A stretch of DNA of 64,000 bases from Bacteroidota bacterium (lineage in GTDB: Bacteria; Bacteroidota; Bacteroidia; Chitinophagales; Chitinophagaceae), in assembly GCA_028875875.1 (NCBI GenBank), contig JAGWUV010000006.1, positions 1 to 64,000 of the forward strand, read 5' to 3'. Below, in pieces: positions 24,960 through 34,177 of the stretch (its first letter is position 1; each line of letters starts with the position of its first letter). Under the pieces are notes generated by a model. It did not search any database and had not been told where the DNA came from. It saw nothing but the letters and a program-made list of their open reading frames with translations. Position numbers and translations under genes: made by a program.

Positions 24960-27155
24960 ATGCAAGCTAAAGAACTTCAGCAATCATTTATACTTCAACA
25001 AGGCGAAGCCGATTGTGGTGTTGCTTGCTTATTATCCATCATACGTTATTATGGCGGCAACAATACTTTAGAAAATCTACGCAAATTAAGCGGTACCAAT
25101 ATTACCGGAACAACATTGTTAGGGTTATATCAGGCTGCGAATCAAATTGGTTTTACTGCCGAAGGCTGTGAAGCAGATATAGCTGCATTAATTCAGCATC
25201 CAAGCCCGTTGATATTGCATGTAGTTATTGATAAACAATTACAGCATTATGTGGTTTGTTTCGGTACAAAAACTCAGGGTAATGAATTGAAATTTGTTAT
25301 TGGCGATCCTGCTAAAGGGATTGTTTATTTATCGCGTAACGAACTGGCTGCTATCTGGCAGTCAAAAACATGCTTAACCTTAGAACCCAATAAAGATTTT
25401 AAAAAAGCAGCAGTAATTACCAATCAAAAAAAACAATGGATCAAACAATTGATTAGAGAAGACATTTCGCTTTTATCTATTGCTGCTGCGATAGGTGTGG
25501 GCATTGCGGTATTGGGTATTGTAATGAGTTTGTTCTCCCAGCGTTTAATTGATGACATATTACCAAAGAAGAACTTTGTTAAGTTAAACTTAGGTATTGC
25601 ATTGGTGTTTTTATTGTTGTTGGCAAAAGAAGGTTTATCGGCTTTGAGGCAATATTTTTTATTCAGGCAGGCTAAAGATTTTAATAACCGAATTATCAAC
25701 AGTTTCTATTCGCGGTTATTACGATTGCCAAAGGCTTTTTTTGATACCCGTAAAATTGGGGAATTGACGGCAAGGTTAACAGATACATCAAGAATACAAA
25801 GAGTAATCAGTCAATTGGCTGGCAATGTTGTAATAGACGTATTGGTAACATTAGTAGTATTTGGGTTTTTATTCTTTTACTCATGGAAAATAGCGTTAGC
25901 ATCACTGTTGGCATTGCCGCTTTATTTTATACTCATTTTCAAGCATAACAAAAGTATCATTGATGGTCAAAAAAATATTATGAGCAGTTATGCTATGAGT
26001 GAAGCCAATTATATTTCAACGTTGCAAGGAATAGAACCTATAAAAAATTACAGTAAACAGGCGTTGTTTGCAAACACCAATCATATTATTTATAGCAAGT
26101 TCCAGGATAGTATTTTCTCTTTGGGAAAAATTCAAATTAAGCTTGGTTTTATAGCCAATGGTTTTGGCATTGTTTTTTTATTAGGAATTCTTTTACACAG
26201 CAGCTATCAGGTATTATACGGTCAATTAAAGGTAGGTGAATTGATGGCAATATTAGGAATGTGTTCTACTTTGTTACCAAGTATTGCAAATCTGGCATTG
26301 GTTTCCATCCCTGTAAATGAAGCTAAAATTGCATTCGACAGAATGTTTGAATTTACAGGTATTGAGCCTGAAAAAAATAATGAAGCTATTGAAATAACAC
26401 AGTTTGAATCTTTAAAGGTTGAATATATTTTATTTCGCTTTGCAGGAAGAAGTCCGGTTTTTAATAACGTTTCTTTCGAAGTTAATACGGGTGAAATTGT
26501 TGCTATCATGGGCGAAAACGGTAGTGGTAAGAGTACTATTTCTCAAATCATTCAGAAGCATTACGAATGTGAGAATGGAAATATTATAATTAATCATACC
26601 GATTCTCTAAAAGATATATCATTCAACAGTTGGCGCAAAATTGTGAGTGTAGTTCCCCAGCAGATACACATTTTTAATGCGACTGTTTTAGAAAACATTG
26701 CATTTGATGATGCAGCTACAAAAACACAGGAAGTAATTAAGTTTTTAAATGAATACGGTTTTGGTGTTTTTATGGATAGCTTACCGCAATCGGTTATGAC
26801 ATTAGTGGGTGAAGAAGGTATTAATTTATCTGGCGGACAAAAACAAATGATTGCATTAGCAAGGGCTTTATACCACAGGCCTCAACTTTTAATACTTGAT
26901 GAAGCTACTTCTGCCATGGATAGAAATTCGGAGCAATTTGTTTTAGGGTTATTGAAAAGATTAAAACAAGATATGGCAATTATATTTATTAGCCATAGGC
27001 TCCATGTATTAAAATCAATTTGTGACAGGATATATGTGCTTGATAATGGAACTACTGTTGTATCAGGAAATCATTTAGACTTATTACAATCCACAAATTT
27101 ATACAGCAATTATTGGAACGATTTAATTAGTCAACATTCAAACAGTTCAATATGA
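24960..27155 (+). CDS. peptidase-containing ABC exporter (C39 domain) for double-glycine peptides
   Basis: A 731-residue protein that cuts the leader after Gly-Gly and exports the peptide. The N-terminal C39 domain (1 to about 145) has the oxyanion Gln13, catalytic C19 (GEADCGVAC), H96 (LQHYVV) and D116 (GDP). The transmembrane domain covers about 165-450. The ATPase domain has Walker A GENGSGKST (about 517), signature LSGGQKQ (about 623), Walker B LLILDEATS (about 643) and the switch His in ISHR. All catalytic residues are present, so both activities should be intact. It overlaps the next gene by 4 nt. Confidence 0.95.
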   Translation: MQAKELQQSFILQQGEADCGVACLLSIIRYYGGNNTLENLRKLSGTNITGTTLLGLYQAANQIGFTAEGCEADIAALIQHPSPLILHVVIDKQLQHYVVCFGTKTQGNELKFVIGDPAKGIVYLSRNELAAIWQSKTCLTLEPNKDFKKAAVITNQKKQWIKQLIREDISLLSIAAAIGVGIAVLGIVMSLFSQRLIDDILPKKNFVKLNLGIALVFLLLLAKEGLSALRQYFLFRQAKDFNNRIINSFYSRLLRLPKAFFDTRKIGELTARLTDTSRIQRVISQLAGNVVIDVLVTLVVFGFLFFYSWKIALASLLALPLYFILIFKHNKSIIDGQKNIMSSYAMSEANYISTLQGIEPIKNYSKQALFANTNHIIYSKFQDSIFSLGKIQIKLGFIANGFGIVFLLGILLHSSYQVLYGQLKVGELMAILGMCSTLLPSIANLALVSIPVNEAKIAFDRMFEFTGIEPEKNNEAIEITQFESLKVEYILFRFAGRSPVFNNVSFEVNTGEIVAIMGENGSGKSTISQIIQKHYECENGNIIINHTDSLKDISFNSWRKIVSVVPQQIHIFNATVLENIAFDDAATKTQEVIKFLNEYGFGVFMDSLPQSVMTLVGEEGINLSGGQKQMIALARALYHRPQLLILDEATSAMDRNSEQFVLGLLKRLKQDMAIIFISHRLHVLKSICDRIYVLDNGTTVVSGNHLDLLQSTNLYSNYWNDLISQHSNSSI

Positions 27156-27967
27156 AACAACTCTCTTTTTTATGCTTAGTCTTATTGGTAGGTAATACAG
27201 GTTTTGCACAAAAAATTGCCGTAAGCGCAGGACAAAAAATTCACCAAACTACACAATCAAATGGTGTCATCCACCAGACAGTAGCGGGTAATGACATGGA
27301 AATCAAATCGGATATTACCCTGGATGCTGATATTGTAGTGAAAGCAGTAAGTACCGATATAACCTTAACCAACACGATTACACGTCTGCAATCGAAAACT
27401 GAGATGATGGGTAACAGCAGGAGTTTTGATTCTGATAAAAAGGAGGATATGGATGGACAAATGGGCCAGGTTGTAAAAGATATTATCAATAAACCATCGG
27501 ATGTTGTTTTATCGTATGATGGAAAAGTGAAGAATACAAAGCCAACGAATTCTTCTAAAACAGATATGCTGAGCTCTATTGTAGGTTCTGGTATTGGGGA
27601 GCTGGTTGCACAAAGTTTTTTAGCAGTTCCCGAGAAATTACAGGTAGGAGATACTTTTACAGTGTACAATGAATCAAAAGAAGCAGGGAAAACCCAAAGC
27701 TATACTTATAAAGTAAAATCAATTAATGGAACGGATGCAGTTTTGAGTTTTAGCGGTACAGAAAACACCAAGACAACCAAAACTGTTCAGGGCATGGATG
27801 CTATTGTTACGGGAACCAGTTCAATAACCGGGGAACTAACTGTTAATACTGCTACCGGAATAATACAAAGTAAGAAAGGAACAACAGAAGGTAAAGGCAC
27901 AACGCAAGTGATGGGCCAGGAAATTCCTTTTTCTACAGAGCAGCATTTTGAAATAATCGGTAAGTAG
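27152..27967 (+). CDS. secreted protein of the DUF6263-like type
   Basis: A 271-residue exported protein with a signal peptide (MKQLSFLCLVLLVGNTGFAQ) and a repetitive beta-rich body with many Thr/Ser/Val. It resembles Bacteroidota DUF6263 proteins. Its ATG overlaps the exporter stop (ATGA), so it is translationally coupled and belongs to the operon. Function unknown; an accessory or protective periplasmic role is possible. It is less AT-rich than the exporter. Confidence 0.6.
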   Translation: MKQLSFLCLVLLVGNTGFAQKIAVSAGQKIHQTTQSNGVIHQTVAGNDMEIKSDITLDADIVVKAVSTDITLTNTITRLQSKTEMMGNSRSFDSDKKEDMDGQMGQVVKDIINKPSDVVLSYDGKVKNTKPTNSSKTDMLSSIVGSGIGELVAQSFLAVPEKLQVGDTFTVYNESKEAGKTQSYTYKVKSINGTDAVLSFSGTENTKTTKTVQGMDAIVTGTSSITGELTVNTATGIIQSKKGTTEGKGTTQVMGQEIPFSTEQHFEIIGK

Positions 27968-28093
27968 TTAGTGTAGGTGTTTACTTTTTTTAAGTTAAAA
28001 ATTAAGTTAAGTGTATGCCTTATCAGTGAAATTTATACTACTAAAACTACAGATATAAAACACTAGTATGATGCCGGGTGGCAGTAATAAAAT

Positions 28094-28120
28094 AAAAAAG
28101 AGCACGTTACAACGTGCTCT
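28094..28120 (-). terminator. terminator of acs
   Basis: Stem AGAGCACGT / ACGTGCTCT (28099-28120) followed on the minus strand by TTTTTTATTTTATT. Confidence 0.85.
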
Positions 28121-28149
28121 CCTGGTATAATGTTGATAGCTTTAGAATA

Positions 28150-30087
28150 CTACAATCTTCCATTCTTGATCTCATCTACGATGGCCGGATCTAAAAGAGT
28201 AGTGGTATCGCCAAGATTTTCTACTTCTCCTTCTGCTATCTTTCTTAATATTCGTCTCATGATCTTACCACTGCGGGTTTTGGGTAAGCCACTTACAAAC
28301 TGGATCTTATCGGGTTTGGCAATAGGGCCGATGATACGGGTAACGGTTTGTAAAAGGTCTTTCCGTATCAGGTCTGCCGTACCGTGGGTATTTTGCTGAT
28401 GAGAACCTGTGTATATCACAAAGGCATAAATACCCTGCCCTTTGATCTCATGCGGATAGCCCACCACAGCGCTTTCTACTACACCGGAGTGCATGTTGAT
28501 GGCATTTTCTACTTCGGCTGTTCCAATACGGTGACCACTTACATTCAATACATCATCTACACGGCCTGTAATGCGGTAAAAACCTTGTTCATCTTTCAAA
28601 GCACCGTCGCCTGTGAAATACAGGTTAGGATAAGTAGCAAAATAATTGGTGCGGCATCTTTCATGATCACCATAAGTAGTTCTTAAAATAGAAGGCCATG
28701 GCTGTTTGATACACAGATTGCCTTTATATACACCATCTTCCATGGTAGTAATTTCATCCCCCTTTTCATCTACCAGTACTGGTTCTACGCCAGGTAAGGG
28801 AAGGGTTGCCCAGCTTGCTTTGGCGGGTGTAACACCTGCCAGGTTGGAAATAAGAATGCCACCTGTTTCGGTTTGCCACCAGGTATCTACTATGGGGCAT
28901 TTGCCTTTACCAATATGCTCATGATACCAGTGCCATGCTTCCTCATTAATAGGCTCACCCACAGTTCCCAATATTTTTAAGCTGCTGAGATCATGCCCGT
29001 GTACCGGACCTAATCCAAAACCCATTAAACTCCTAATGGCAGTAGGTGCGGTGTATAAGATATTTACCCTGTACTTATCAATAATATCCCAGAACCTGCC
29101 TGCATCGGGCCAGGTAGGTACACCTTCGAACATGAGGGTGGTGGCACCGGCGCTTAAAGGGCCATAAACAATATAACTGTGCCCGGTGATCCAGCCGATA
29201 TCTGCCGTACAGAAATGAATATCTCCAGGTTGGTATTGGAATACGTTCACAAAAGTGTAGTTGGTGTATAACATGTAGCCTGCGCAACTGTGTACCACCC
29301 CTTTGGGTTTGCCTGTTGACCCTGAAGTGTATAAGATAAACAAGGGGTCTTCTGCTTCCATATCTTCTGCGGCACAATCATTCAATCCGAGGGTCTCAAT
29401 TTTTTTAATTTCATCTTCCCACCACACATCTCTTCCTTTGATCATGGAAACAGGCGTACGGGTACGTGTACAAACGATCACTCTTTTAACGGTTCTGTTG
29501 CCGATCAATGCATCATCAATTACACTTTTTAACGGTATATCCTTTGCACCGCGGTAAGCACCATCACAGGTAATAATGTACTCGGCCTGGGCATCATAGA
29601 GCCTGTCGGCAATACTTTGGGCAGAGAAGCCTCCGAACACAACAGAGTGTATGGCACCAATGCGGGCACAAGCCAGTACGGCAATGGCGAGCTCCGGTAT
29701 CATACCCATATAAATACATACGCGATCACCTTTTTTAACGCCATTGTTTTTTAACACGTTGGCAAACTGGCAAACTTTTTCATGCAATTTTTTATAAGTG
29801 ATGATGCGGTGATGCTCTTCCGGATCATTCGGTTCCCAAATGATCGCAGGGATATCGCCCATTTTTTCAAGATGCCTGTCTAAACAATTTTCCGTGATAT
29901 TAAGGGTAGCGCCTTTGAACCATTCTACTTTAGGTTCTGTAAAGTTCCAATTCAATGGATTGTCCCATTTCTTTTTCCATTGAAAATGCTCAGCAATGTC
30001 AGACCAAAAGCCTGCGGGATCTTCTATACTCCTTTTATAATCTTTCTGGTATTGTTCAAAACTCTTGATCTGGTAAGGATATGACAT
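28150..30087 (-). CDS. acs: acetyl-CoA synthetase (AMP-forming)
   Basis: Activates acetate to acetyl-CoA through acetyl-AMP. 645 residues, the normal length. Motifs: the adenylation P-loop LFILYTSGSTGKPKGVVHS, the acetate-pocket region TWWQTETGGILISN, VSGHRIGTAEVE, and the C-terminal catalytic Lys in PKTRSGKIMRRILR (target of regulatory acetylation in this family). The next gene upstream on the same strand is an acetate transporter, giving an acetate uptake-and-activation pair, though each gene has its own terminator. Confidence 0.97.
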   Translation of the reverse strand: MSYPYQIKSFEQYQKDYKRSIEDPAGFWSDIAEHFQWKKKWDNPLNWNFTEPKVEWFKGATLNITENCLDRHLEKMGDIPAIIWEPNDPEEHHRIITYKKLHEKVCQFANVLKNNGVKKGDRVCIYMGMIPELAIAVLACARIGAIHSVVFGGFSAQSIADRLYDAQAEYIITCDGAYRGAKDIPLKSVIDDALIGNRTVKRVIVCTRTRTPVSMIKGRDVWWEDEIKKIETLGLNDCAAEDMEAEDPLFILYTSGSTGKPKGVVHSCAGYMLYTNYTFVNVFQYQPGDIHFCTADIGWITGHSYIVYGPLSAGATTLMFEGVPTWPDAGRFWDIIDKYRVNILYTAPTAIRSLMGFGLGPVHGHDLSSLKILGTVGEPINEEAWHWYHEHIGKGKCPIVDTWWQTETGGILISNLAGVTPAKASWATLPLPGVEPVLVDEKGDEITTMEDGVYKGNLCIKQPWPSILRTTYGDHERCRTNYFATYPNLYFTGDGALKDEQGFYRITGRVDDVLNVSGHRIGTAEVENAINMHSGVVESAVVGYPHEIKGQGIYAFVIYTGSHQQNTHGTADLIRKDLLQTVTRIIGPIAKPDKIQFVSGLPKTRSGKIMRRILRKIAEGEVENLGDTTTLLDPAIVDEIKNGRL

Positions 30088-30192
30088 GGCAATGTTATTT
30101 TGAATTCAAATTTAAGTACTGAACTAACTAAAGAACAGAAAAGTTATTTAATCTTTTGTTGCATTCAGGCTTCTTCTGATATGCCTGAAAAG

Positions 30193-30227
30193 AAAAATAC
30201 CCTGCGTGTTATAAATACTGCAGGGTA
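30193..30227 (-). terminator. terminator of the acetate transporter gene
   Basis: Stem TACCCTGC / GCAGGGTA (30198-30227) with a 14-nt loop, followed on the minus strand by TTTTTCTTTTC. Confidence 0.8.
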
Positions 30228-30260
30228 CTGGTATGCTTTTAATTAGGTAATTGGTAAGGC

Positions 30261-30842
30261 TTATTTAGCGCCTACCGGAAGGATGGTTTTTCCGTACACT
30301 TCATTCAGCAATCCGGCAATACCTGTATAAATGGCTGAGCCACCGCACACAATTCCCTCCCATCCTGTAAACTGTTTCAACGCAGCGTTACCGGTAGCAT
30401 CGCCGGCTGCTAATAAAAAGAATAAAAGGGTAAGTGTGGCAAATACAAATTGTAATGCTTTGCTCAGCTTTAAGGTACCGATGAAGAGCAGTAGTGTAAA
30501 TATCCCCCACATTACCAGGTAGGCGATCATGCCTGTTTCAGATGTGGCGGTGATCCATCCCAGTTTCGGCATTACGATCAAGGCTACCAATGAAAGCCAG
30601 AAGAACCCGTAAGAGATGAAGGCGGTCATCCCGAAAGTGTTATTCTTCTTCGATTCCATGATGCCTGCAATTACTTGTGCCAGGCCACCGTAGAAAATAC
30701 CCATTCCCAAAATCATGGAATTGAGTTCATAAATGCCTGCATTGTGCAGGTTTAATAAAACAGTAGTCATTCCAAATCCAAATAATCCCAGCGGAGCCGG
30801 GTTGGCTGAGTTGTCTTTGATGAGGATGTTTGTTTGCTCCAT
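30261..30842 (-). CDS. acetate uptake transporter, GPR1/FUN34/YaaH (SatP) family
   Basis: A 193-residue membrane protein with six segments. The family signature [14 protein letters not shown] lies at residues 14-27, and a second typical stretch ([20 protein letters not shown] in part) follows. It moves acetate, and in E. coli SatP also succinate. Neighbouring acs supports acetate as the substrate. The N-terminus precedes the signature by about 13 residues, as usual. Confidence 0.9.
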   Translation of the reverse strand: MEQTNILIKDNSANPAPLGLFGFGMTTVLLNLHNAGIYELNSMILGMGIFYGGLAQVIAGIMESKKNNTFGMTAFISYGFFWLSLVALIVMPKLGWITATSETGMIAYLVMWGIFTLLLFIGTLKLSKALQFVFATLTLLFFLLAAGDATGNAALKQFTGWEGIVCGGSAIYTGIAGLLNEVYGKTILPVGAK

Positions 30843-31201
30843 ATGGCGGTTAAGTTTTAATGATTGTACAATATAGCAGTTCCTGTGTTGTATTAAAAAT
30901 AGTTTAAAGAAAAGTTTTGAGAACCATGAGTATTTAGCAATCCACAGAAGACTATGATATAGTAGAAATTATGCGGATGATGCTTAAAAAATGAAATAAA
31001 TCCGGCTTATTTGTTAAGCAAAACTTATCAATTTGTTTTTTATAATTTTTTAAGGCAGGTAGCTGTAGAGGCTTATCTATCTTCAGTTTCAGCGCTTGAG
31101 TCATTACTTAATCGTTAATAACCTGTTAAGTAAAAAATGCAGGCAACGTTTTAATAAAAAATATCATCTGCCCTGAAAAGTAGTTATCAACTATTCCTAT
31201 T
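30843..31201. other. intergenic region between divergent genes
   Basis: About 360 nt, AT-rich, between the acetate transporter (leftward) and the thioredoxin gene (rightward). It must hold both promoters, but I see no element strong enough to name, and no ORF. Confidence 0.5.
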
Positions 31202-31648
31202 ATGAATAAGTTTTTCATCCCCCTGATCTTAGGTTGTTTTGTAATGTTGTCATTCACGGTATGGCACAACAATTTTGAAGAAGCAACGGTTTTAGCCAAA
31301 AAAGAACATAAGCATATCCTATTGAATTTTTCCGGGTCAGACTGGTGCGGTCCCTGTATCAGGTTGCATAAGGAAGTATTGGAATCTGATGCTTTTCAAA
31401 AATTTGCAGATACATCATTGGTAATGGTAAATGCAGATTTTCCACGCATGAAAAAAAATCAATTACCTGCACAACAGCAAAAGGTCAACGATCAGCTCGC
31501 GGATAAATATAATTCCAAAGGAAGTTTCCCTTATACCGTATTGTTAGATACCAATGGTAAAGTATTGAAGGAGTGGGACGGCTTTCCCAAAGAGAGCCTG
31601 GATGAATTTATAGATGAAGTGAAGTCTTTGATCGACGCTGATAAATAA
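31202..31648 (+). CDS. thioredoxin-family protein, exported
   Basis: A 148-residue protein with an N-terminal signal/anchor (residues 1-20) and a thioredoxin-like fold. The active site is WCGPC in NFSGSDWCGPCIRLHKEVL, followed by FPYTVLLDTNGKVL with the expected cis-Pro. Similar to the DUF255/thioredoxin_7 type. It is 7 nt upstream of apbE, so it is part of an operon with apbE, DUF4266 and DUF3570 genes; it may keep Cys residues of that system reduced. Confidence 0.85.
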   Translation: MNKFFIPLILGCFVMLSFTVWHNNFEEATVLAKKEHKHILLNFSGSDWCGPCIRLHKEVLESDAFQKFADTSLVMVNADFPRMKKNQLPAQQQKVNDQLADKYNSKGSFPYTVLLDTNGKVLKEWDGFPKESLDEFIDEVKSLIDADK

Positions 31649-31655
31649 AGGATTG

Positions 31656-32591
31656 ATGCAATTACAAAAAGTATATAAAAAGTCGATGAAGCTGATGGGT
31701 AATCAGTTTGAGATTAGTGTGGTTGCCGATAAAGAGGCATGGGCTTTTGATAAGATTGATAAAGGGGTTGCAGAAATTCAACGGATAGAGCGTTTACTTA
31801 CAACCTATAAGGAAGATAGTGAAACCAATGCCATTAACAGGATGGCGGGTATTGCTCCGGTGAAAGTTAGTACGGAGACCTATCAGCTGGTTGAGCGTTC
31901 CCTGCGTATATCACAGGTTACACAGGGTGCTTTTGACATCACCTATGGTTCGGTAGATAAGCGTTTGTGGAACTTTGATACTACCATGAAAGCCTTACCG
32001 GATAAAGAACTGGCAAAACAAATGGTAAGACTGATCAATTATCGTAATGTGATATTGAACCCGGAAGAGCAAACTGTTTTTTTAAAGGAAGCAGGTATGC
32101 GGATCGGTTTTGGCGGCATAGGAAAAGGGTATGCGGCAGAAATGGCCCGGCGTGTGATGATAGCGGAGGGAGCGGAGAGTGGTATTGTAAATGCATCGGG
32201 TGATTTAACTACCTGGGGACTACAACCTGATGGTTCGCAGTGGACCATTGGTATTGCACATCCTGATGTATCGAATACCGTGTTTTCTTACATGCAGATC
32301 AGCGGACTGGCTGTGGCTACTTCGGGTAATTATGAAAAGTATGTAATGATTAACGGGAAGCGATATTCCCACACAATCAATCCTCGTACAGGCCTCCCCG
32401 TTAGTGGCATTAAAAGTGTAACCATTATTTCTACCAATGCTGAGATCGCAGATGCGATGGCAACACCCGTAACCATTATGGGAGTTGTAGCAGGACTGGA
32501 TATGGTGAACCAGATAAAAGATATAGAAGCTATTATTATTGATGATGATAATCAAGTTTACACTTCCAATAATATTCATATTAAAAAATAA
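31656..32591 (+). CDS. apbE: FAD:protein FMN transferase ApbE
   Basis: Attaches FMN covalently to Thr/Ser of target proteins outside the cytoplasm. 311 residues. Motifs: GFGGIGKGYAAEMARR, NASGDLTTWG, the ATSGNYEKY region and SHTINPRTGLPVSG, with a late metal-binding DAMATPVTIMG. No clear signal peptide is visible in front of the domain. The ATG at 31656 is chosen over an adjacent TTG at 31653. The covalent target is not obvious among its neighbours: no D-x-x-x-x-SGAT-type motif was spotted in the next two genes. Confidence 0.93.
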   Translation: MQLQKVYKKSMKLMGNQFEISVVADKEAWAFDKIDKGVAEIQRIERLLTTYKEDSETNAINRMAGIAPVKVSTETYQLVERSLRISQVTQGAFDITYGSVDKRLWNFDTTMKALPDKELAKQMVRLINYRNVILNPEEQTVFLKEAGMRIGFGGIGKGYAAEMARRVMIAEGAESGIVNASGDLTTWGLQPDGSQWTIGIAHPDVSNTVFSYMQISGLAVATSGNYEKYVMINGKRYSHTINPRTGLPVSGIKSVTIISTNAEIADAMATPVTIMGVVAGLDMVNQIKDIEAIIIDDDNQVYTSNNIHIKK

Positions 32592-32601
32592 ACTTAACCC
32601 C

Positions 32602-32814
32602 ATGCCCACAAAAAAAATCGCTTATGTATTGCTGTTGATGCTCAGTGCATCCTGTGTACATGTGAAAGAATACCAGAAAAGCAGGATCAATGATTCTGAG
32701 ATGCAGTTAACCAGTCGTAAAGTAGAAAAAACAGAATTGAATTTTGAAACCTACCGTGAAGGAGCTGCCGGGGCTAATGGTGGTAAAACAGGTGGTGGTT
32801 GCGGCTGTAACTGA
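32602..32814 (+). CDS. DUF4266 small lipoprotein with Gly/Cys-rich tail
   Basis: A 70-residue lipoprotein: signal sequence with lipobox LSASC (Cys at residue 18), then a charged stretch (NDSEMQLTSRKVEKTELNF) and a Gly-rich end GGKTGGGCGCN. The family is regularly found between apbE and DUF3570 genes, as here. The start at 32602 begins a proper signal sequence; the longer frame is an extension into apbE. The two Cys in the tail could bind a metal or a cofactor, or carry a modification (inference). Confidence 0.85.
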   Translation: MPTKKIAYVLLLMLSASCVHVKEYQKSRINDSEMQLTSRKVEKTELNFETYREGAAGANGGKTGGGCGCN

Positions 32815-32839
32815 ATATAAAAAACTCAAATCATTTTGA

Positions 32840-34081
32840 ATGAAAAAAATCTGTTTAACTGTTATTGGTTTATACCTTACTTTCTTACATGCATTTTCAC
32901 AAACAACTTCTGATGATAGTACCTACCAGGCTAAGCCTTTGAAACTGGAGGAAGTAAATCTTGTGTCTAGTTATTATTCGCAGAATGGTGATCATTCAGC
33001 TATAACGGGGGGGATAGGTACGGAGAAAGTAACCGATATATCCAATGGTATTGAATTGAAATGGGTAGGATACGATTGGTACAAGCGTAAGCACACGGTA
33101 AGTGCCGAACTGGGTATCGATCATCATACTGCAGCTTCTTCTGCGTATGTTTCCAAATCTGGTGCTTCCAAAACCGGGGGTACACGTGTTTATCCGTCTT
33201 TAGACTGGACCGTTGAGAATGAACAGAAGGGAACCACTTTTGGCTTAGGTACTTATCTTTCTTCAGAATATAATTACAGCTCTTTTGGATTAGATATGCA
33301 CGGCTCCGTGAAAACAAAAAACAATGGGGAATTCAATGGTAAGTTCTCTGCTTTTTTTGACAAGGTTAAACTTATCTATCCATCTGAATTAATACCTAAT
33401 TCTTCCAATTCAAGTGGTCCTACTTATATCACCACAGCCAGCGGCAGCACTGTGGGCCTTAGTTCCGGCGGTGGTCATAACATTCCTTCAGCGCAGCGCT
33501 TTACTTACACTGCCTCTCTTGCTTTTGCACAGGTTGTTAATAAGAGAATGCAGGTTTCTGTAATGACAGATCTTGTTGGGCAAAGTGGTTACCTGGGTTT
33601 GCCTTTCCACAGGGTATATTTTTCAGACGGAACAGTACATGTAGAGAACCTTCCTGATATTCGTTTGAAACTACCCATTGGTTTTCGTTTAAATTATTTT
33701 GCGGGGGATAAAGTGGTAATTAGAACTTATTACCGTTTTTATACTGATGACTGGGGATTAACAGCGCATACCGCTGATGTGGAAGTACCTTTTAAAGTTA
33801 CACCCTTCTTCTCCATATCTCCTTTCTACCGGTATTATATTCAAACAGCGGCAAAGTATTTTGCTCCTTATGCCGCACATACTTCAGCAGATCAGTATTA
33901 TACCAGTAACTACGCTTATTCTGCATTAACCAGTCATTTTTTTGGAACAGGCATGCGTTTGTCGCCTCCGGATGGCATTATGGGTACAAAGCTGAGCACA
34001 CTTGAACTAAGGTTCGGGCACTATATTCAATCTACCAACCTGGTATCGAATGTGGTGTCTGTAAATATGCAGTTTAAATAA
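32840..34081 (+). CDS. DUF3570 outer-membrane beta-barrel-like protein
   Basis: A 413-residue exported protein (signal peptide MKKICLTVIGLYLTFLHAFS, cleaved near QTT). Its body is rich in alternating aromatic beta-strand segments and ends in VNMQFK with a terminal aromatic strand, as for outer-membrane barrels. Member of the DUF3570 family, which accompanies ApbE and DUF4266. Last gene of the operon starting at 31202. Function unknown; the gene set suggests a surface flavin- or redox-linked system. Confidence 0.85.
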   Translation: MKKICLTVIGLYLTFLHAFSQTTSDDSTYQAKPLKLEEVNLVSSYYSQNGDHSAITGGIGTEKVTDISNGIELKWVGYDWYKRKHTVSAELGIDHHTAASSAYVSKSGASKTGGTRVYPSLDWTVENEQKGTTFGLGTYLSSEYNYSSFGLDMHGSVKTKNNGEFNGKFSAFFDKVKLIYPSELIPNSSNSSGPTYITTASGSTVGLSSGGGHNIPSAQRFTYTASLAFAQVVNKRMQVSVMTDLVGQSGYLGLPFHRVYFSDGTVHVENLPDIRLKLPIGFRLNYFAGDKVVIRTYYRFYTDDWGLTAHTADVEVPFKVTPFFSISPFYRYYIQTAAKYFAPYAAHTSADQYYTSNYAYSALTSHFFGTGMRLSPPDGIMGTKLSTLELRFGHYIQSTNLVSNVVSVNMQFK

Positions 34082-34177
34082 ACAAGCTTACATTGGGCAA
34101 TTGGGTTGAAGACATTATGTTAATGTATTCAGCCCATTTTGCATTATATAGTATTTTCGGGCAAATAAAGTGATGGT

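Noticed and set aside
24960-27155. Lantibiotic/RiPP modification locus
   Set aside because: No LanB/C/M, radical SAM, YcaO or other modifying enzyme near the exporter; unmodified class II-type peptides fit better.
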